Assembly: GCF_027579695.1 (NCBI RefSeq)
Contig: NC_083569.1
Coordinates: 71,807,149-71,871,148, forward strand
Direction of reading: 5' to 3'
Origin: Neoarius graeffei
Taxonomy: Eukaryota; Chordata; Actinopteri; Siluriformes; Ariidae
Length of the DNA: 64,000 nucleotides
Positions 1-10,696 of this stretch are shown piece by piece; the stretch's first letter is position 1, and each line of letters opens with the position of its first letter. Both the position numbers and the translations under genes were made by a program. The notes below the pieces were generated by a model. That model had not been told where the DNA came from and did not search any database. It saw nothing but the letters and a program-made list of their open reading frames with translations.

Positions 1-366
1 ATGATTTTCAGTCCCGCTCCCGCCCGCAAATCCCGCCCGCAAATCCCGCATGATGCAGGCGTTCGCGTTATTTCTCAGGAAAGTTCTCATCTTGACACAG
101 CGTGATGGTGCCCCGCCCCCTACTTTGAGTGGATTTGAGCATAAATATCTACAGCTCACGTTTGTTATTGTTTACCTTATTTCTGAATTCAGCATGTAGT
201 ATCTCTAATAATAATAATTAGTGCTGTCAAACGATTAAAATATTTAATTGCAAATCACACATTTTTATCACATGAGAAACCATTGTAATTCTCTGATCAG
301 CATAAAAAAGTGAATGGGCTTGCTTTGTACCAATGTTTTTGTTTTTTTTTTTATTGCAAAGCAAAG

Positions 367-652
367 CTAGTAAAAGAAATGAATTGATTTCTTGCTTGCG
401 TTAGTCTACAACTTTAATCAGAGAGACAGGTTACACAGTGCCGGTAGGCTTCGCTCAATGCTATCCCAGAAATCCTTCCTGTAATATGCAAATTTGGCCG
501 CCTCTGATTGGACAGCCAAATTTGCATATTACAGGAAGGATTTCTGGGATAGCATTGAGTCAAGCCTACCGTCACTGTGTAACCTGTCTCTCTGGCTAAA
601 GTTGTAGACTAACGCAACAAATAAATCAATTCAGTCATGGTTCTCTTGCTAG
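367..652. repeat. Long palindromic foldback MITE
   Basis: Two arms of about 120-135 bases (about 367-496 and 515-652) are reverse complements with few mismatches, around a loop of roughly 18 bases. The innermost pair is gcaaatttgg / ccaaatttgc and an outer pair is gagagacaggttacacagtg / cactgtgtaacctgtctctc. It has no coding capacity and would form a very long hairpin. Class unknown; probably a foldback or palindromic non-autonomous DNA transposon. Confidence 0.8.
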
Positions 653-879
653 TTGGGTGTGAACTGCGAGTCATTAGAGTGATCAATGCCAAGTTTAAGA
701 TACTATTTCTCACTCAATCCGGCAATCTGACTTTCTCTGCAAATTTAGGCATCTTAAAATGTTTTTATTAATGCTAAATAAAATATCCAGCACAAATTAT
801 ATATGATAGACATAAATTAATAATTTATAAATTTTATTTCAAGCACGTTTTTAGTTAGCGGGACTGCAGCTTATCACCG

Positions 880-1003
880 CTCCCACCCGCGCCGCATATG
901 TGCACTCCTGCTCCCACCCGCGCCGCATATGTGCACTCCTGCTCCCACCCGCGCCGCATATGTGCACTCCTGCTCCCGCCCACGCGCGCATATGTGCACT
1001 TCC
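880..1003. repeat. 31-bp tandem repeat, four copies
   Basis: A 31-base unit starting ctcccacccgcgccgcatat begins at 880, 911, 942 and 973. The first three copies are nearly identical and the fourth is diverged. Each unit holds a catatgtgcactcc core. It lies inside the hAT-like end; short GC-rich subterminal repeats are common in that class. Confidence 0.85.
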
Positions 1004-1270
1004 GGTCCCGCCCGCGCCCGCAATGAGCTTTCAAAATTTGTCCCACGCCGCACTGCTTTGCGGTGGGTCCCGCGGGACTCCCGCGGGAGTGCAGGGCTCT
1101 AGCGGCAACATGTATTTTTTTTCCTGCCATGGAAGTGCACTTGTATACCGAGGAGGAAGCCATTTGCATTACAGCCGTGAATGAGGATTCAAAATAGCGG
1201 CTCGACTCGGTTTTCCCTTTCGGGCGCTCTCGTTTGCTTTTAGAATTTGGTAAAGAAAAAAATAAATATA

Positions 1271-2871
1271 CAGTGTTGCTTGAAAGTTTGTGAACCCTTT
1301 AGAATTTTCTATATTTTTTCATAAATATGACCTAAAACATCATCAGATTTTCACACAAGTCCTAAAAGTAGATAAAGAGAACCCGGTTAAACAAATGAGA
1401 CAAAAATATTATACTTGGTCATTTATTTATTGAGGAAAGTGATCCAATATTACACATCTGTGAGTGGCAAAAGTATGTGAACCTTTGCTTTCAGTATCTG
1501 GTGTGACCCCCTTGTGCAGCAATAACTGCAACTAAACGTTTCCGATAACTGTTGATCAGTCCTGCACACCGGCTTGGAGGAATTTTAGCCCATTCCTCCA
1601 TACAGAACAGCTTCAACTCTGGGATGTTGGTGGGTTTCCTCACATGAACTGCTCGCTTCAGGTCCTTCCACAACATTTCAATTGGATTAAGGTCAGGACT
1701 TTGACTTGGCCATTCCAAAACATTAACTTTATTCTTCTTTAACCATTCTTTGGTAGAACGACTTGTGTGCTTAGGGTCGTTGTCTTGCTGCATGACCCAC
1801 CTTCTCTTGAGATTCAGTTCATGGACAGATGTCCTGACATTTTCCTTTAGAATTCACTGGTATAATTCAGAATTCATTGTTCCATCAATGATGGCAAGCC
1901 GTCCTGGCCCAGATGCAGCAAAACAGGCCCAAACCATGATACTACCACCACCATGTTTCACAGATGGGATCAGGTCCTTATGCTGGAATGCAGTGTTTTC
2001 CTTTCTCCAAACATAACGCTTCTAATTTAAACCAAAAAGTTCTATTTTGGTCTCATCCATTCACAAAAATTTTTCCAATAACCTTCTGGCTTGTCCACAT
2101 GATCTTTAGCAAACTGCAGACGAGCAGCAATGTTCTTTTTGGAGAACAGTGGCTTTCTCCTTGCAACCCTGCCACGCACACCATTGTTGTTCAGTGTTCT
2201 CCTGATGGTGGACTCATGAACATTAGCCAATGTGAGAGAGGCCTTCAGTTGCTTAGAAGTTACCCTGAGGTCCTTTGTGACCTCGCCAACTATTACATGC
2301 CTTGCTCTTGGAGTGATCTTTGTTGGTCGACCACTCCTGGGCAGGGTAACAGTGGTCTTAAATTTCCTCGATTTGTACACAATCTGTCTGACTGTGGATT
2401 GGTGGAGTCCAAACTCTTTAGAGATGGTTTTCTCACCTTTTCCAGCCTGATGAGCATCAACAACGCTTTTTCTGAGGTCCTCAGAAATCTCCTTTGTTCA
2501 TGCCATGATATACTTCCACAAACGTGTTGTGAAGATCAGACTTTGATAGATCCCTGTTCTTTAAATAAAACAGGGTGCCCACTCACACCTGATTGTCATC
2601 CCATTGATTGAAAACACCTGACTCTAATTTCACCTTCAAATGAACTGCTAATACTAGAGGTTCACATACTTTTGCCACTCAGAGATATGTAATATTGGAT
2701 TATTTTCCTCAATAAATAAATGACCAAGTAGAATATTTTAGTCTCATTTGTTTAACTGGGTTCTCTTTATCTACTTTTAGGACTTGTGTCAAAATCTGTT
2801 GATGTTATAGGTCATATTTATGCAGAAACATCGAAAATTCTAAAGGGTCCACAAACTTTCAAGCACCACTG
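1271..2871 (-). mobile_element. Tc1-like transposon, family A copy 1
   Basis: Terminal inverted repeats begin cagtgttgcttgaaag and end in the matching ctttcaagcaccactg. The element is flanked by a TA dinucleotide at 1269-1270 and 2872-2873, the Tc1/mariner target duplication. The transposase lies on the minus strand. Copies 2 (19242-20803) and 3 (60237-61823) share the same ends and gene. Confidence 0.93.
1491..2506 (-). pseudogene. Broken Tc1 transposase (family A)
   Basis: A DDE-type Tc1 transposase that once cut and pasted the surrounding element. The expected start (ATG at 2506) and stop (1491) are present, about 339 codons apart, a normal Tc1 length. The frame is interrupted: open pieces survive at 2042-2380 and 1491-1793. 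The C-terminal piece keeps the second catalytic Asp in QDNDPKH and the Glu in SPDLNPIE. It cannot make a full protein without repair. Confidence 0.9.
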
Positions 2872-2873
2872 TA

Positions 2874-3020
2874 TTATTTACCAGCTTAAGGTCGGTCCGT
2901 ATGGTGAAATACTGTGACCTCGGCCTTGAATACTGACCTCGGCCCACAAGGCCTCGGTCAGTACTTTCAAGACCTCGGTAACGGTATTTCACGATATGGA
3001 CCTCCCAGCTAGTAAATAAC
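2874..3020. repeat. Foldback MITE next to Tc1
   Basis: Imperfect arms of about 70 bases (2874-2945 and 2950-3020) are reverse complements: outer ttatttaccagct against agctagtaaataa, inner gacctcggcc against ggcctcggtc. It begins directly at the TA duplication of the Tc1 copy, so the Tc1 landed at the end of this element. Non-coding. Confidence 0.8.
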
Positions 3021-3091
3021 ATATATAAATAAAATGTTCAAACACCAGATATGTTTTTGTTTAATTTTTTATTTTTCTTTAATTTCCTCAG

Positions 3092-3750
3092 GTATGAGCG
3101 TGTTGATGAGATAATCTGGGTAAAGACCAATCAGCTCCAGCGTATTATTCGGACAGGACGGACTGGACACTGGCTGAATCACGGCAAAGAGCACTGCTTG
3201 GTGTGTTTGTGTGCTTTTGCCCTAGGTGTTTTATATTTCCATGTTTTCATCATTGGAACACATTTCTTTCTCTGTCTCTTACTAGGTCGGGGTGAAGGGA
3301 AACCCTCAAGGATTCAACAGAGGCCTGGACTGTGATGTGATTGTTGCAGAGGTAATTTTATCAAATATAATATCATGCTGGTTTTGCACATTTTTACAGA
3401 AATAAATTTGCTGTTATATTCTACATATTTTGTGTTTTTAGGTGCGCTCTACCAGTCACAAACCGGATGAGATCTATGGAATGATTGAGCGTTTGTCTCC
3501 TGGCACAAGGAAGATTGAACTGTTTGGGAGGCCTCATAACGTCCAACCAAACTGGTAAATAGTTTAAGTGGGAAGTTTGCAGTATAGTTTCTTGTTTGTT
3601 TTCGTTTACCTTACCCCTTGTTTTTCTTTTCTTTTTAGGGTAACTTTGGGGAATCAGTTGGATGGAATTCATTTGTTGGACCCTGATGTAGTAGCCCACT
3701 TTAAAAAGCGCTATCCAGATGGTGTCATTTCCAAACCCAAAAATATGTGA
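3092..3750 (+). CDS. mettl3: METTL3 (m6A methyltransferase), last four coding exons
   Basis: METTL3 is the catalytic, SAM-dependent subunit of the nuclear METTL3-METTL14 complex that writes N6-methyladenosine on mRNA. The exons are 3092-3200, 3286-3351, 3442-3554 and 3639-3750 (TGA 3748-3750). All introns have AG acceptors and GT donors, with compatible phases. Together they encode 132 residues, matching the end of the 580-residue human protein almost residue for residue; the first complete residues are [10 protein letters not shown]. Visible family landmarks are KPDEIYG (Lys513 in human numbering), LFGRPHN (Arg536, His538, Asn539) and LGNQLDG (Asn549, Gln550), all in the SAM pocket. The protein ends SKPKNM where human ends in L. 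The DPPW catalytic motif is in an earlier exon that I could not find in 1-3091, so the preceding intron exceeds 3 kb and is full of transposons. No damage is seen. Confidence 0.97.
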
Positions 3751-3856
3751 AGACAATCAGCTCAGTGACTGCTACATGTTCTGTCTTCTCGGAGACTTTC
3801 AGGGTTATAGGATCATTTAAAGGCAGGAAACTTTTTGTATTGTCAGTGATTTTTAT

Positions 3857-3862
3857 AATAAA
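3857..3862 (+). terminator. Poly(A) signal of mettl3
   Basis: AATAAA lies 107 bases after the mettl3 stop codon. A T-rich stretch follows at about 3880-3891. The 3' UTR would therefore be short, about 125-135 bases. Confidence 0.75.
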
Positions 3863-3891
3863 AGAACTAGGTGAATTTTCTTTTTTTTTTT

Positions 3892-4851
3892 AGTCGTTTC
3901 TTACAAAAGTGTGTTGTAAAAACAAACAAAATTGACCTTTTTTAATGTTTAACACCACATACGGAACATTTTGTCATTGTAAATGAAAAGATGACATTTA
4001 GAAATTACTTTAATATTTTCACCTTTTTGGAATAGATCACAAAACTAAGAAAGCGTTTACATTAGTGCCTTGTTTAATTTTATAAATGTGAAATATTTCT
4101 TTTTAATTTTAAAAATTACATGAAATTTGAATTTTAATGAAATATTGAGTCCAGATATTTTACAAAAATACACACAAACATTTTAATACAAAAGACATAC
4201 AAAGTATTTAGTGTTATAATGGTAGACCACATGTCCTGGATAGGTACAGTACTAACTATCACTACTGTAAATTTTTTTTTTCCCTCCAGATATCATTTTA
4301 TAAACAAATCTCTACGGAATATGGAGCTTGAGTTCTAAAAACACCTGTGTGTAGTGTTTAATAAAGAAATAAACATTAAAAAGGAAATAGTAACCAAAAA
4401 TAAATAAATTTGCAGGTAAAAATTTCAGATTTTGTTCGAGAAATAAGAGCAGACTGTCTTAAGTAAGATGAGAAATAAGTGTTCTGTTATCAACAATTAT
4501 CCATTTGCACAGAATTACCAGACATAAGCAGACATCTGTGGTCCTCTGTGTATCAGACAGTTTGAAAAGAGGCATACCAGAAAATGGTGGGACATAAAGA
4601 GAACATAAAAAGCACTTTTTGTAATCTTGTAAACATTTTTTCCTAAATGCACTCTGTATTCTCCTCTTGCTTCTTCAGTGTAACCATTCCATTCATAAGA
4701 GTATAAGATGACCATGTTGAACAGAATTCAGGACATCCTGAGTGGCATGAAGAGACCATCTTGCAACTCCAATTTCTGCCATCCATGATACCACCCAGCT
4801 GTCTCTTGACAGTGGTCAGAGTTCATTTTCAAAACCTTGGCAATTGACGAG
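3892..4851. other. AT-rich intergenic DNA, no gene seen
   Basis: No coding exon or recognised repeat stands out. It is AT-rich and lies between the mettl3 3' end and weak exon candidates on the other strand. Confidence 0.5.
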
Positions 4852-5847
4852 TTAATACGTGGCATCTATTGCATTAAAGTTGCTATCCATTTGGTGTCGA
4901 AAGGAGAGTCGAGCCTTCTGGGAAAAATATGCTTGAGGACTACCCAGGTTGCTCCCACTGTCGCACTCGCTGACTGTCGATGCTGTTGAGCAGAGACGTG
5001 GCTTTGGCTCAGCTTTTGGTACTGCGAGCTCTTTTAAGAAAGAACACTGGATCATTAGAACTAGGATAAGAAAAATACCAAATTGTCATATTTAATATCA
5101 GCTGGATCTTCACTGATGTTTTTAGAAGAAAACGGATTAGACGTTTTATATTGAATATGTAACTAATGAAGGAATGGATAGTTTAAGTATAGTGAAACAA
5201 GTATTTCACTTCATACTGTGTCTATATTTATAATTATTCAAAAGACAAGGCACTGATTACATGTATACAGTTTGTTTTTTAAACAGGAAATGTTGGAGGA
5301 GCTCAGCTCACTGGATGGGTTAAAGCTACTTTTGTTTTAACCAAATTTACTGTTAAATCTAACCTTTATGGAGACTTAGGACTAACTCGGAGTTTGTTAA
5401 TATAATGAATCTTGCTTTATAGCAAATCCACCCTTAGGTATTAAACCCTTAGACAAAAAGCATAGAGCACTATTAGTATGATGCCAAAAGAAAATTTCAC
5501 TTCCACCATGCTATAAAGTTAAAGAAGAATTACTATTTGAATTACCGAGGCCAGAGGCAGAAAGCTAGCGCACTGGCTGTGATAAACTGGACTATAGTAT
5601 ATTACAACTAACACAATTACTTATATCATGACTTTTTATTCTACCTTGTATATTAGCTCTACAAGATTAACAGTCATATAAATCATGATAGTGAGACCAA
5701 GAAGCAAATCAAATTGTCATATTTATATTATGAATATGGCCCTCCTACCTGTTTCAGGAGGACATTCTCTGTCCTTGCATCGCTCTTTGCAGCGTCTGTA
5801 GAAGGGGAAGCACAGGAGTACCTTCACACCCATTCCTCCAGGGGACA
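4852..5847 (-). other. Two exon-like segments of an unrecognised minus-strand gene
   Basis: Segment 1 is 5847-5748, with a strong acceptor (tccttttttcacag) and a donor cag|gtagga. Segment 2 starts near 5030 after ttctttcttaaaag and ends at a stop at 4852-4854 in one frame. Segment 2 then reads PKAEPKPRLCSTASTVSECD and ends NFNAIDATY, a Ser-rich tail. The frame of segment 1 that looks most protein-like (VKVLLCFPFYRRCKERC) meets a stop four codons later, just before the donor. Another frame is open through both segments at phase 0 but resembles no family. I do not recognise either product. If real, the gene is convergent with mettl3. It could equally be chance. Confidence 0.25.
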
Positions 5848-6393
5848 CTGTGAAAAAAGGAACTGGGTAGGAAAGTTCAGAGAGAAGTGTGAAAGGGAGA
5901 TTAATTCAGTATGTACTTTATAGAATTCAGATAAAAGCAATCACAGTAAATAGCTAATTCATTTTTGGTGAGGCTCTATAAACAACCATTCAGTCATGGT
6001 CTTATTTCAACAATTTAAATGTTAAAGTGCATATCCTGGACCAATTTCGTTTTTTTTTTTTAATGAAAGTATGTCCCTTTACACACTCACCAGAAGGGTA
6101 ATTTTGCACAAGGCCATCTGTCTACAACAGAAAAAAATAAAATAAAACGCGTATGGAAAAATCCCAAGGGAGTCTGGAGCCAGATTCGTGACGTCACGTG
6201 CGGATCCGCCAGCAGGCTGAGAAAGCTTGCATGGATTCAGTGCACAGTCTGTGTAGACCAAGTTTAGCAGCAAGCAATTTTGCATTGCAATATGGAATTG
6301 TCGCCTGAGCTTCTAAACCCATGGATTCATGTATCGATGCTTATCTATCTATTGCTACATAAATCATATTTTTTTTCTAATTACTATTATGTA

Positions 6394-6766
6394 GGGTGTC
6401 ACGGTGGTGTAGCGGTTAGCGCTGTCGCCTCACAGCAAGAAGGTCCGAGTTCGAGCCCCGTGGCCGGCGAGGGCCTTTCTGTGCGGAGTTTGCATGTTCT
6501 CCACGTGTCCGCGTGGGTTTCCTCCGGGTGCTCCGGTTTCCCCCACAGTCCAAAGACATGCAGGTTAGGTTAACTGGTGACTCTAAATTGACCGTAGGTG
6601 TGAATGTGAGTGTGAATGGTTGTCTGTGTCTATGTGTCAGCCCTGTGATGACCTGGCGACTTGTCCAGGGTGTACCCCGCCTTTCGCCCGTAGTCAGCTG
6701 GGATAGGCTCCAGCTTGCCTACGACCCTGTAGAACAGGATAAAGCAGCTAGAGATAATGAGTTGAG
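6394..6766 (+). mobile_element. V-SINE, full length
   Basis: A tRNA-like head (cacggtggtgtagcggttag, then the B-box-like ggtccgagttcgag) is followed by the conserved core and a tail ending gataatgag. A 12-base target duplication, tactattatgta, sits at 6382-6393 and 6767-6778, proving retroposition. It lies inside the Kolobok-like element and is therefore younger than it. Confidence 0.93.
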
Positions 6767-7079
6767 TACTATTATGTATTTATATATTTCTTCATTTAGA
6801 AGAGTACTGGCTACTGTAGGAGAAAGATTTCATAAGCTACACACATGGAATCGGCTAAGCAGGGTTGTATATACATGTCGTGTTTGACAGGTCCCAAGAT
6901 CTCAAGCCCTGACACGCATCCCTTGATGCATGTGAAGTAAGTGTATTATCGCCCAGCGCTTTCGTGTTGTTTACTTTTGTGTCAATAAATAACATTATCC
7001 GTGTACCGCACAAACACAGGAACACCTAATTTAGAGTATAGTCGCTCTTATTTCTTACCCTGGCAACAGTCAACTTGTG

Positions 7080-7253
7080 AATTGCCGATTTTCTTGGTCT
7101 TTTTCTCGGCTCTGCTTTGGTCCTTGGCTTCCGGGTGCCTCGCACGAAGTGCTCCCATTTCTCTCTCATTGTCCGGTCTTTTGGAAAACGATAAGTACTA
7201 ATCCCATCAAGATTGGTGTTGCTACACCCTCCTACGATACATCTGTTAACCAT
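7080..7253 (-). pseudogene. THAP-domain N-terminal fragment
   Basis: From the ATG at 7253 the frame reads MVNRCIVGGCSNTNLDG, then STYRFPKD and EKWEHFVR. This is the first half of a THAP zinc finger (C-x4-C, the conserved Trp, and the FPKD region). The second half (C-x2-H) is missing, and the frame runs on into Arg/Lys-rich sequence. THAP domains bind DNA in P-element and Kolobok transposases and in host THAP genes; here the flanking TTAA ends point to the transposon. Confidence 0.7.
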
Positions 7254-7590
7254 TTTAATAATTACGCGATAACGTTGAAGAAATTTGCAGAAAACCACCA
7301 GGTCGTTTTCTCATAAACAAACCAGCGCTGACGTAGGATTCAGAGGGAGGCGTCCCGCACGCGACGTCACGATAATCAATGTTTGCCGGGAAATCCAAAT
7401 GCCAAGTTTTTTCAGAGGCGGACCAATTCGCCTCAAATGGCTTGATTTCAACTGAACTTTTCTGGTATTGAGCAAGGTCAAAAAAATTGCAGAAAGTGCA
7501 AGATGTGACAGATATTTGACCAAAGTTTAATATAAAATAGGAAAATTACATTGATCTTGCTCCTGAATTTATCCGTGATATGCACTTTAA

Positions 7591-7991
7591 GGGCAGCATG
7601 ACCATAGATTTTGGTGACAATGTTTATCATTACATAATCTCAAACAAAATTAAGGTGAAAGGTTTATGCCTATCGGCTACACTCTAGTGAATTTTAGAGT
7701 TACCCTAAAAATAGACAACATACAGTCATCAGTCTAGCAACTCGCTTTGAGTAATTTTAGACATGCCTTTGGTCAGCCGTATTTGATACAGCAGTGTTGA
7801 CTGCCAAGTGTCAGCAAAATCTCCAGCCCACCTAGGTCTCAAGAACCACATAATACTGAAACTACACCCCCATTTATACCATAAATGTTTCAATACAAAC
7901 TGTCTCTACTTACATTTTTTCCCCTCGTTCGTGAAAATTTTAGACTAATATTCCAATTATTTGCTATAAATCAAGATAATATTGGTATTTT
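7591..7991. other. AT-rich intergenic DNA, nothing recognised
   Basis: No coding signal, inverted repeat or SINE is seen in this spacer between the Kolobok-like element and the next Tc1. Confidence 0.5.
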
Positions 7992-7993
7992 TA

Positions 7994-9609
7994 CAGTACC
8001 TTGAAAAAGTATTCATACCCCTTGAACTTTTTCACATTTTTCCACCTTACAACCATGAACTTAAAAGTTTTTTATTGAGATTTTATGTGATAGACCAACA
8101 CAGAGTAGCACATAATTGTGAAGTGAAACGAAAATGATAAATGGTCTTCAAAATTTTAAACAAATAAAAATCTGAAAAGTGTGGTGTGCATTAGTATTCA
8201 GCCCCCTGTACTCCGATACCTCTAAATACAATCCAGTGCAATCAATTGCCTTCAGAAGTCATCTAATTAGTTAATAGAGTCCTACTGTGTGTAATTTACT
8301 CTCAGCATAAATACACTTGTTCTGTGAAGGCCTCAGTGGTTTGTTAGAGAACACTGAAGAACAAACAGCATCATGAAGACCAAAGAACTCACCAGACAGG
8401 TCAGGGATAAAGTTCTGGAGAAGTTTAAAGCAGGGTTAGGTTATAAAAAATATCCCAAGCTCTGAACATCTCAAGAAGCACTGTTCAATCCATCATTCAA
8501 AAATGGAAAAAGTATGGCACAACTGCAAACCTACCAAGACATGGCCGTCCACCTAAACTGACAGAGCGAGCAAGGAGAGCACTGGTCAGAGAAGCAGCCA
8601 AGAGGCCCATGATCACTCTGGAGGAGCTGCAGAAATCCACAGCTCAGGTGGGAGAATCTGTGCACAGGACAACTATAAGTCGTACGCTCCACAAATCTGG
8701 CCTTTTTGGAAGAGTGGCAAGAAGAAAGCCATTGTTGAAAGACAGGCTTAAGAAGTCCCATTTGCAGTTTGCCAGAAGCCATGTAAGGGACACAGCAAAC
8801 ATGTGGAAGAAGGTGCTTTGGTCAGATGAGACCAAAGTTGAACTTTTTGGCCTAAATGCAAAGCGCTATGTGTGGCAGAAAACTAACACTGCTCATCACC
8901 CTGCACACACCATCCCCACTGTGAAACATGGTGGTGGCAGCATCATGCTATGGGGATGCTTTTCTTCAGCAGGGACAGGGAAGCTGGTCAGAGTTGATGG
9001 GAAGATGGATGGAGCTAAATACAGGGCAATCCTGGAAGAAAACCTGTTGGAGGCTGCAAAAGACTTGAGACTGGGAAGGAGATTCACCTTCCAGCAAGAC
9101 AATGACCCTAAACATACAGCCAGAGCTACAATGGAATGGTTTAGATCAAAGAATATTCATGTGTTAGAATGGCCCAGTCAAAGTCCAGACCTAAATCCCA
9201 TTGAGCATCTGTGGCAAGACTTGAAAATTGCTGCTCACAGACGCTCTCCATCCAATCTGGCTGAGCTTGAGCTATTTTGCAAAGAAGAATGGGCAAAAAT
9301 TTCAGTGTCTAGATGTGCAAAGCTGGTAGAGACATACCACAAAAGACTTGCAGCTGTAATTGCAGCAAAAGGTGGCTCTACAAAGTATTGACACAGGGGG
9401 GCTGAATACTAATGCACACCACATTTTTCAGATTTTTATTTGTTTAAAATTTTGAAGACCATTTATCATTTTCGTTTCACTTCACAATTATGTGCTACTC
9501 TGTGTTGGTCTATCACATAAAATCTCAATAAAAAACTTTTAAGTTCGTGGTTGTAAGGTGGAAAAATGTGAAAAAGTTCAAGGGGTATAAATACTTTTTC
9601 AAAGCACTG
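7994..9609 (+). mobile_element. Tc1-like transposon, family B
   Basis: The ends are inverted repeats (cagtaccttgaaaaagtatt against aatactttttcaaagcactg) flanked by TA at 7992-7993 and 9610-9611. The inverted repeats extend over about 200 bases, as in other long-repeat fish Tc1 elements: the sequence around 8050-8180 recurs reversed at 9430-9540. The transposase is on the plus strand and almost intact, so this copy is among the younger ones. Confidence 0.95.
8373..9391 (+). pseudogene. Tc1 transposase with one frameshift (family B)
   Basis: The frame starts MKTKELTRQVRDKVLEKF at 8373 and runs about 340 codons to the stop at 9389-9391. One A is missing in the A-run near 8446-8452, shifting the N-terminal DNA-binding part out of frame. 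From there the sequence is open to the end. The HTH region, the GRPPK linker, [11 protein letters not shown] (first Asp), QDNDPKH (second Asp) and SPDLNPIEH (Glu) are all present. The ATG at 8609 would start a 260-residue product lacking most of the DNA-binding domain. Confidence 0.92.
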
Positions 9610-9611
9610 TA

Positions 9612-10432
9612 AACTAGCTCAATTGGGCATAAAATATGCCATTAGCCCGGTCATTAACCACCCCGTCCACTGCACCTCCTACACTGAAAATATTCATTGA
9701 GCTAACATGGGGCAACATGATTTATTATCTATTTATTATCTATTAGTGCTTGTTGCAGATGCCTTTTTTTGACCCTTCAATAATAACTCTATGGAGCTAA
9801 ATGAGTCAGTGAGTGTGTCATCTCACAATTGTCCAGCATCTAGAAAGGTAAGCAAAATCAGTGGATACGCTGGCTTATATCTGTCAAATTGTTACTTTTT
9901 AAAATCATTGATCACTTAAAGCAGTTAATTAGTGTTTAATCAAATTTAAACTGTATGGAGTTGTGAATAAGGATTATAAAGATTAATATTTGCTGAATGG
10001 TTGCTATATATGGTGGGATGCTGGTCCACCCCTCCATGGAAGAGCTACAACTGATTAGGCGTGATAATCATATCTAATCTTATCTCTCCTTGACTGCCAA
10101 GCTGCCTATCTTTTGCTATGCAAGCCTGAATCTACGTCAACATTCTGCTAAACCCTTGATTGGCATTAGTCTACAGAGCGTGTCGTGTTCCCATAGCGGG
10201 CCTGCTAATCTTAGAATGATAATCATACAGTGCTGGGAGCCACTATGTCAAACGCCTTGTGATAATCAGTAATACAGTGATAAATCGTTCAAGAATCTTT
10301 AACGTGTTTAAACATGAACCACACACCAGTTATACTGGCTTACATTCAACACTTTCCCTATTACATTACATTGCTGATGTAAAATGAACTCAACCAATTT
10401 GTATCTTTTTTTTTTTTTTAATTCACATAAAT
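9612..10432. other. Intergenic DNA, nothing recognised
   Basis: Unique-looking AT-rich sequence with no exon, inverted repeat or SINE head that I can support. Confidence 0.45.
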
Positions 10433-10444
10433 GATAGTTGGTTT

Positions 10445-10683
10445 CGCTCCGGTTTCCCCCACAGTCCAAAGACATGCAGGTTAGGTTAACTGGTGACTCT
10501 AAATTGACCGTAGGTGTGAATGTGAGTGTGAATGGTTGTCTGTGTCTATGTGTCAGCCCTGTGATGACCTGGCGACTTGTCCAGGGTGTACCCCGCCTTT
10601 CACCCATAGTCAGCTGGGATAGGCTCCAGCTTGCCTGCGACCCTGTAGAAGGATAAAGCGTCTACAGATAATGAGATGAGATG
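10445..10683 (+). mobile_element. V-SINE, 5'-truncated (first of a tandem pair)
   Basis: It lacks the tRNA head and starts in the core at cgctccggtttcccccacag. The tail ends in gagatgagatgag. It is preceded by gatagttggttt (10433-10444) and followed by gatagctggttt, the target duplication that the next SINE shares. Confidence 0.92.
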
Positions 10684-10696
10684 AGATAGCTGGTTT

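Larger units (their letters stand above)
1..1101. mobile_element. Right part of a hAT-like element (left end outside window)
   Basis: The stretch ends near 1101 with an end whose reverse complement reads TAGAGCCCTGCAC, followed inward by GC-rich tcccgcggga motifs typical of hAT-type fish elements. Similar cccgcccgc motifs occur at 20-50. No transposase reading frame is visible. The left end and its target-site duplication are not in the window, so the class is an inference from the terminal sequence alone. The interior holds a large palindrome and a minisatellite, listed separately. Confidence 0.3.
6026..7586 (-). mobile_element. Kolobok-like DNA transposon with THAP exon
   Basis: Both ends carry the inverted motif agtgcatatc / gatatgcact directly inside TTAA (6022-6025 and 7587-7590). 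TTAA duplication together with a THAP domain is the hallmark of Kolobok elements. The inside holds a THAP exon on the minus strand and a SINE at 6394-6766. Without the SINE the element is about 1.19 kb, too short for a full transposase, so it is a deletion derivative. The terminal inverted repeat is short (about 15 bases) and imperfect. Confidence 0.7.

Noticed and set aside
880-1003. Regularly spaced repeats considered as a CRISPR array
   Set aside because: The 31-bp units are directly adjacent with no unique spacers, and this is a vertebrate genome.
1750-2611. Plus-strand frames of 88-215 residues opposite Tc1 transposases (also at 19721 and 60696)
   Set aside because: Antisense shadows of the transposase gene, repeated in each family A copy.
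1-3091. Searched for the mettl3 exon carrying the DPPW motif
   Set aside because: Not found; this interval holds only repeats and intron-like sequence.
5748-5847. Cys-rich frame (FPFYRRCKERCKDREC) considered as a small secreted peptide
   Set aside because: No signal peptide or start codon context can be assigned, the frame is short, and no family is recognised.
6394-6480. tRNA gene-like A and B boxes
   Set aside because: They belong to the tRNA-derived SINE head, are followed by the SINE core, and recur in many copies.
10308-10607. Recurring open frame of about 100 residues ([20 protein letters not shown]...) on the strand opposite many SINEs
   Set aside because: It is the antisense of the V-SINE core and appears with every copy; not a gene.
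10438-10656. Recurring frame ([20 protein letters not shown]...) on the SINE sense strand
   Set aside because: Translation of the SINE core; SINEs do not code.
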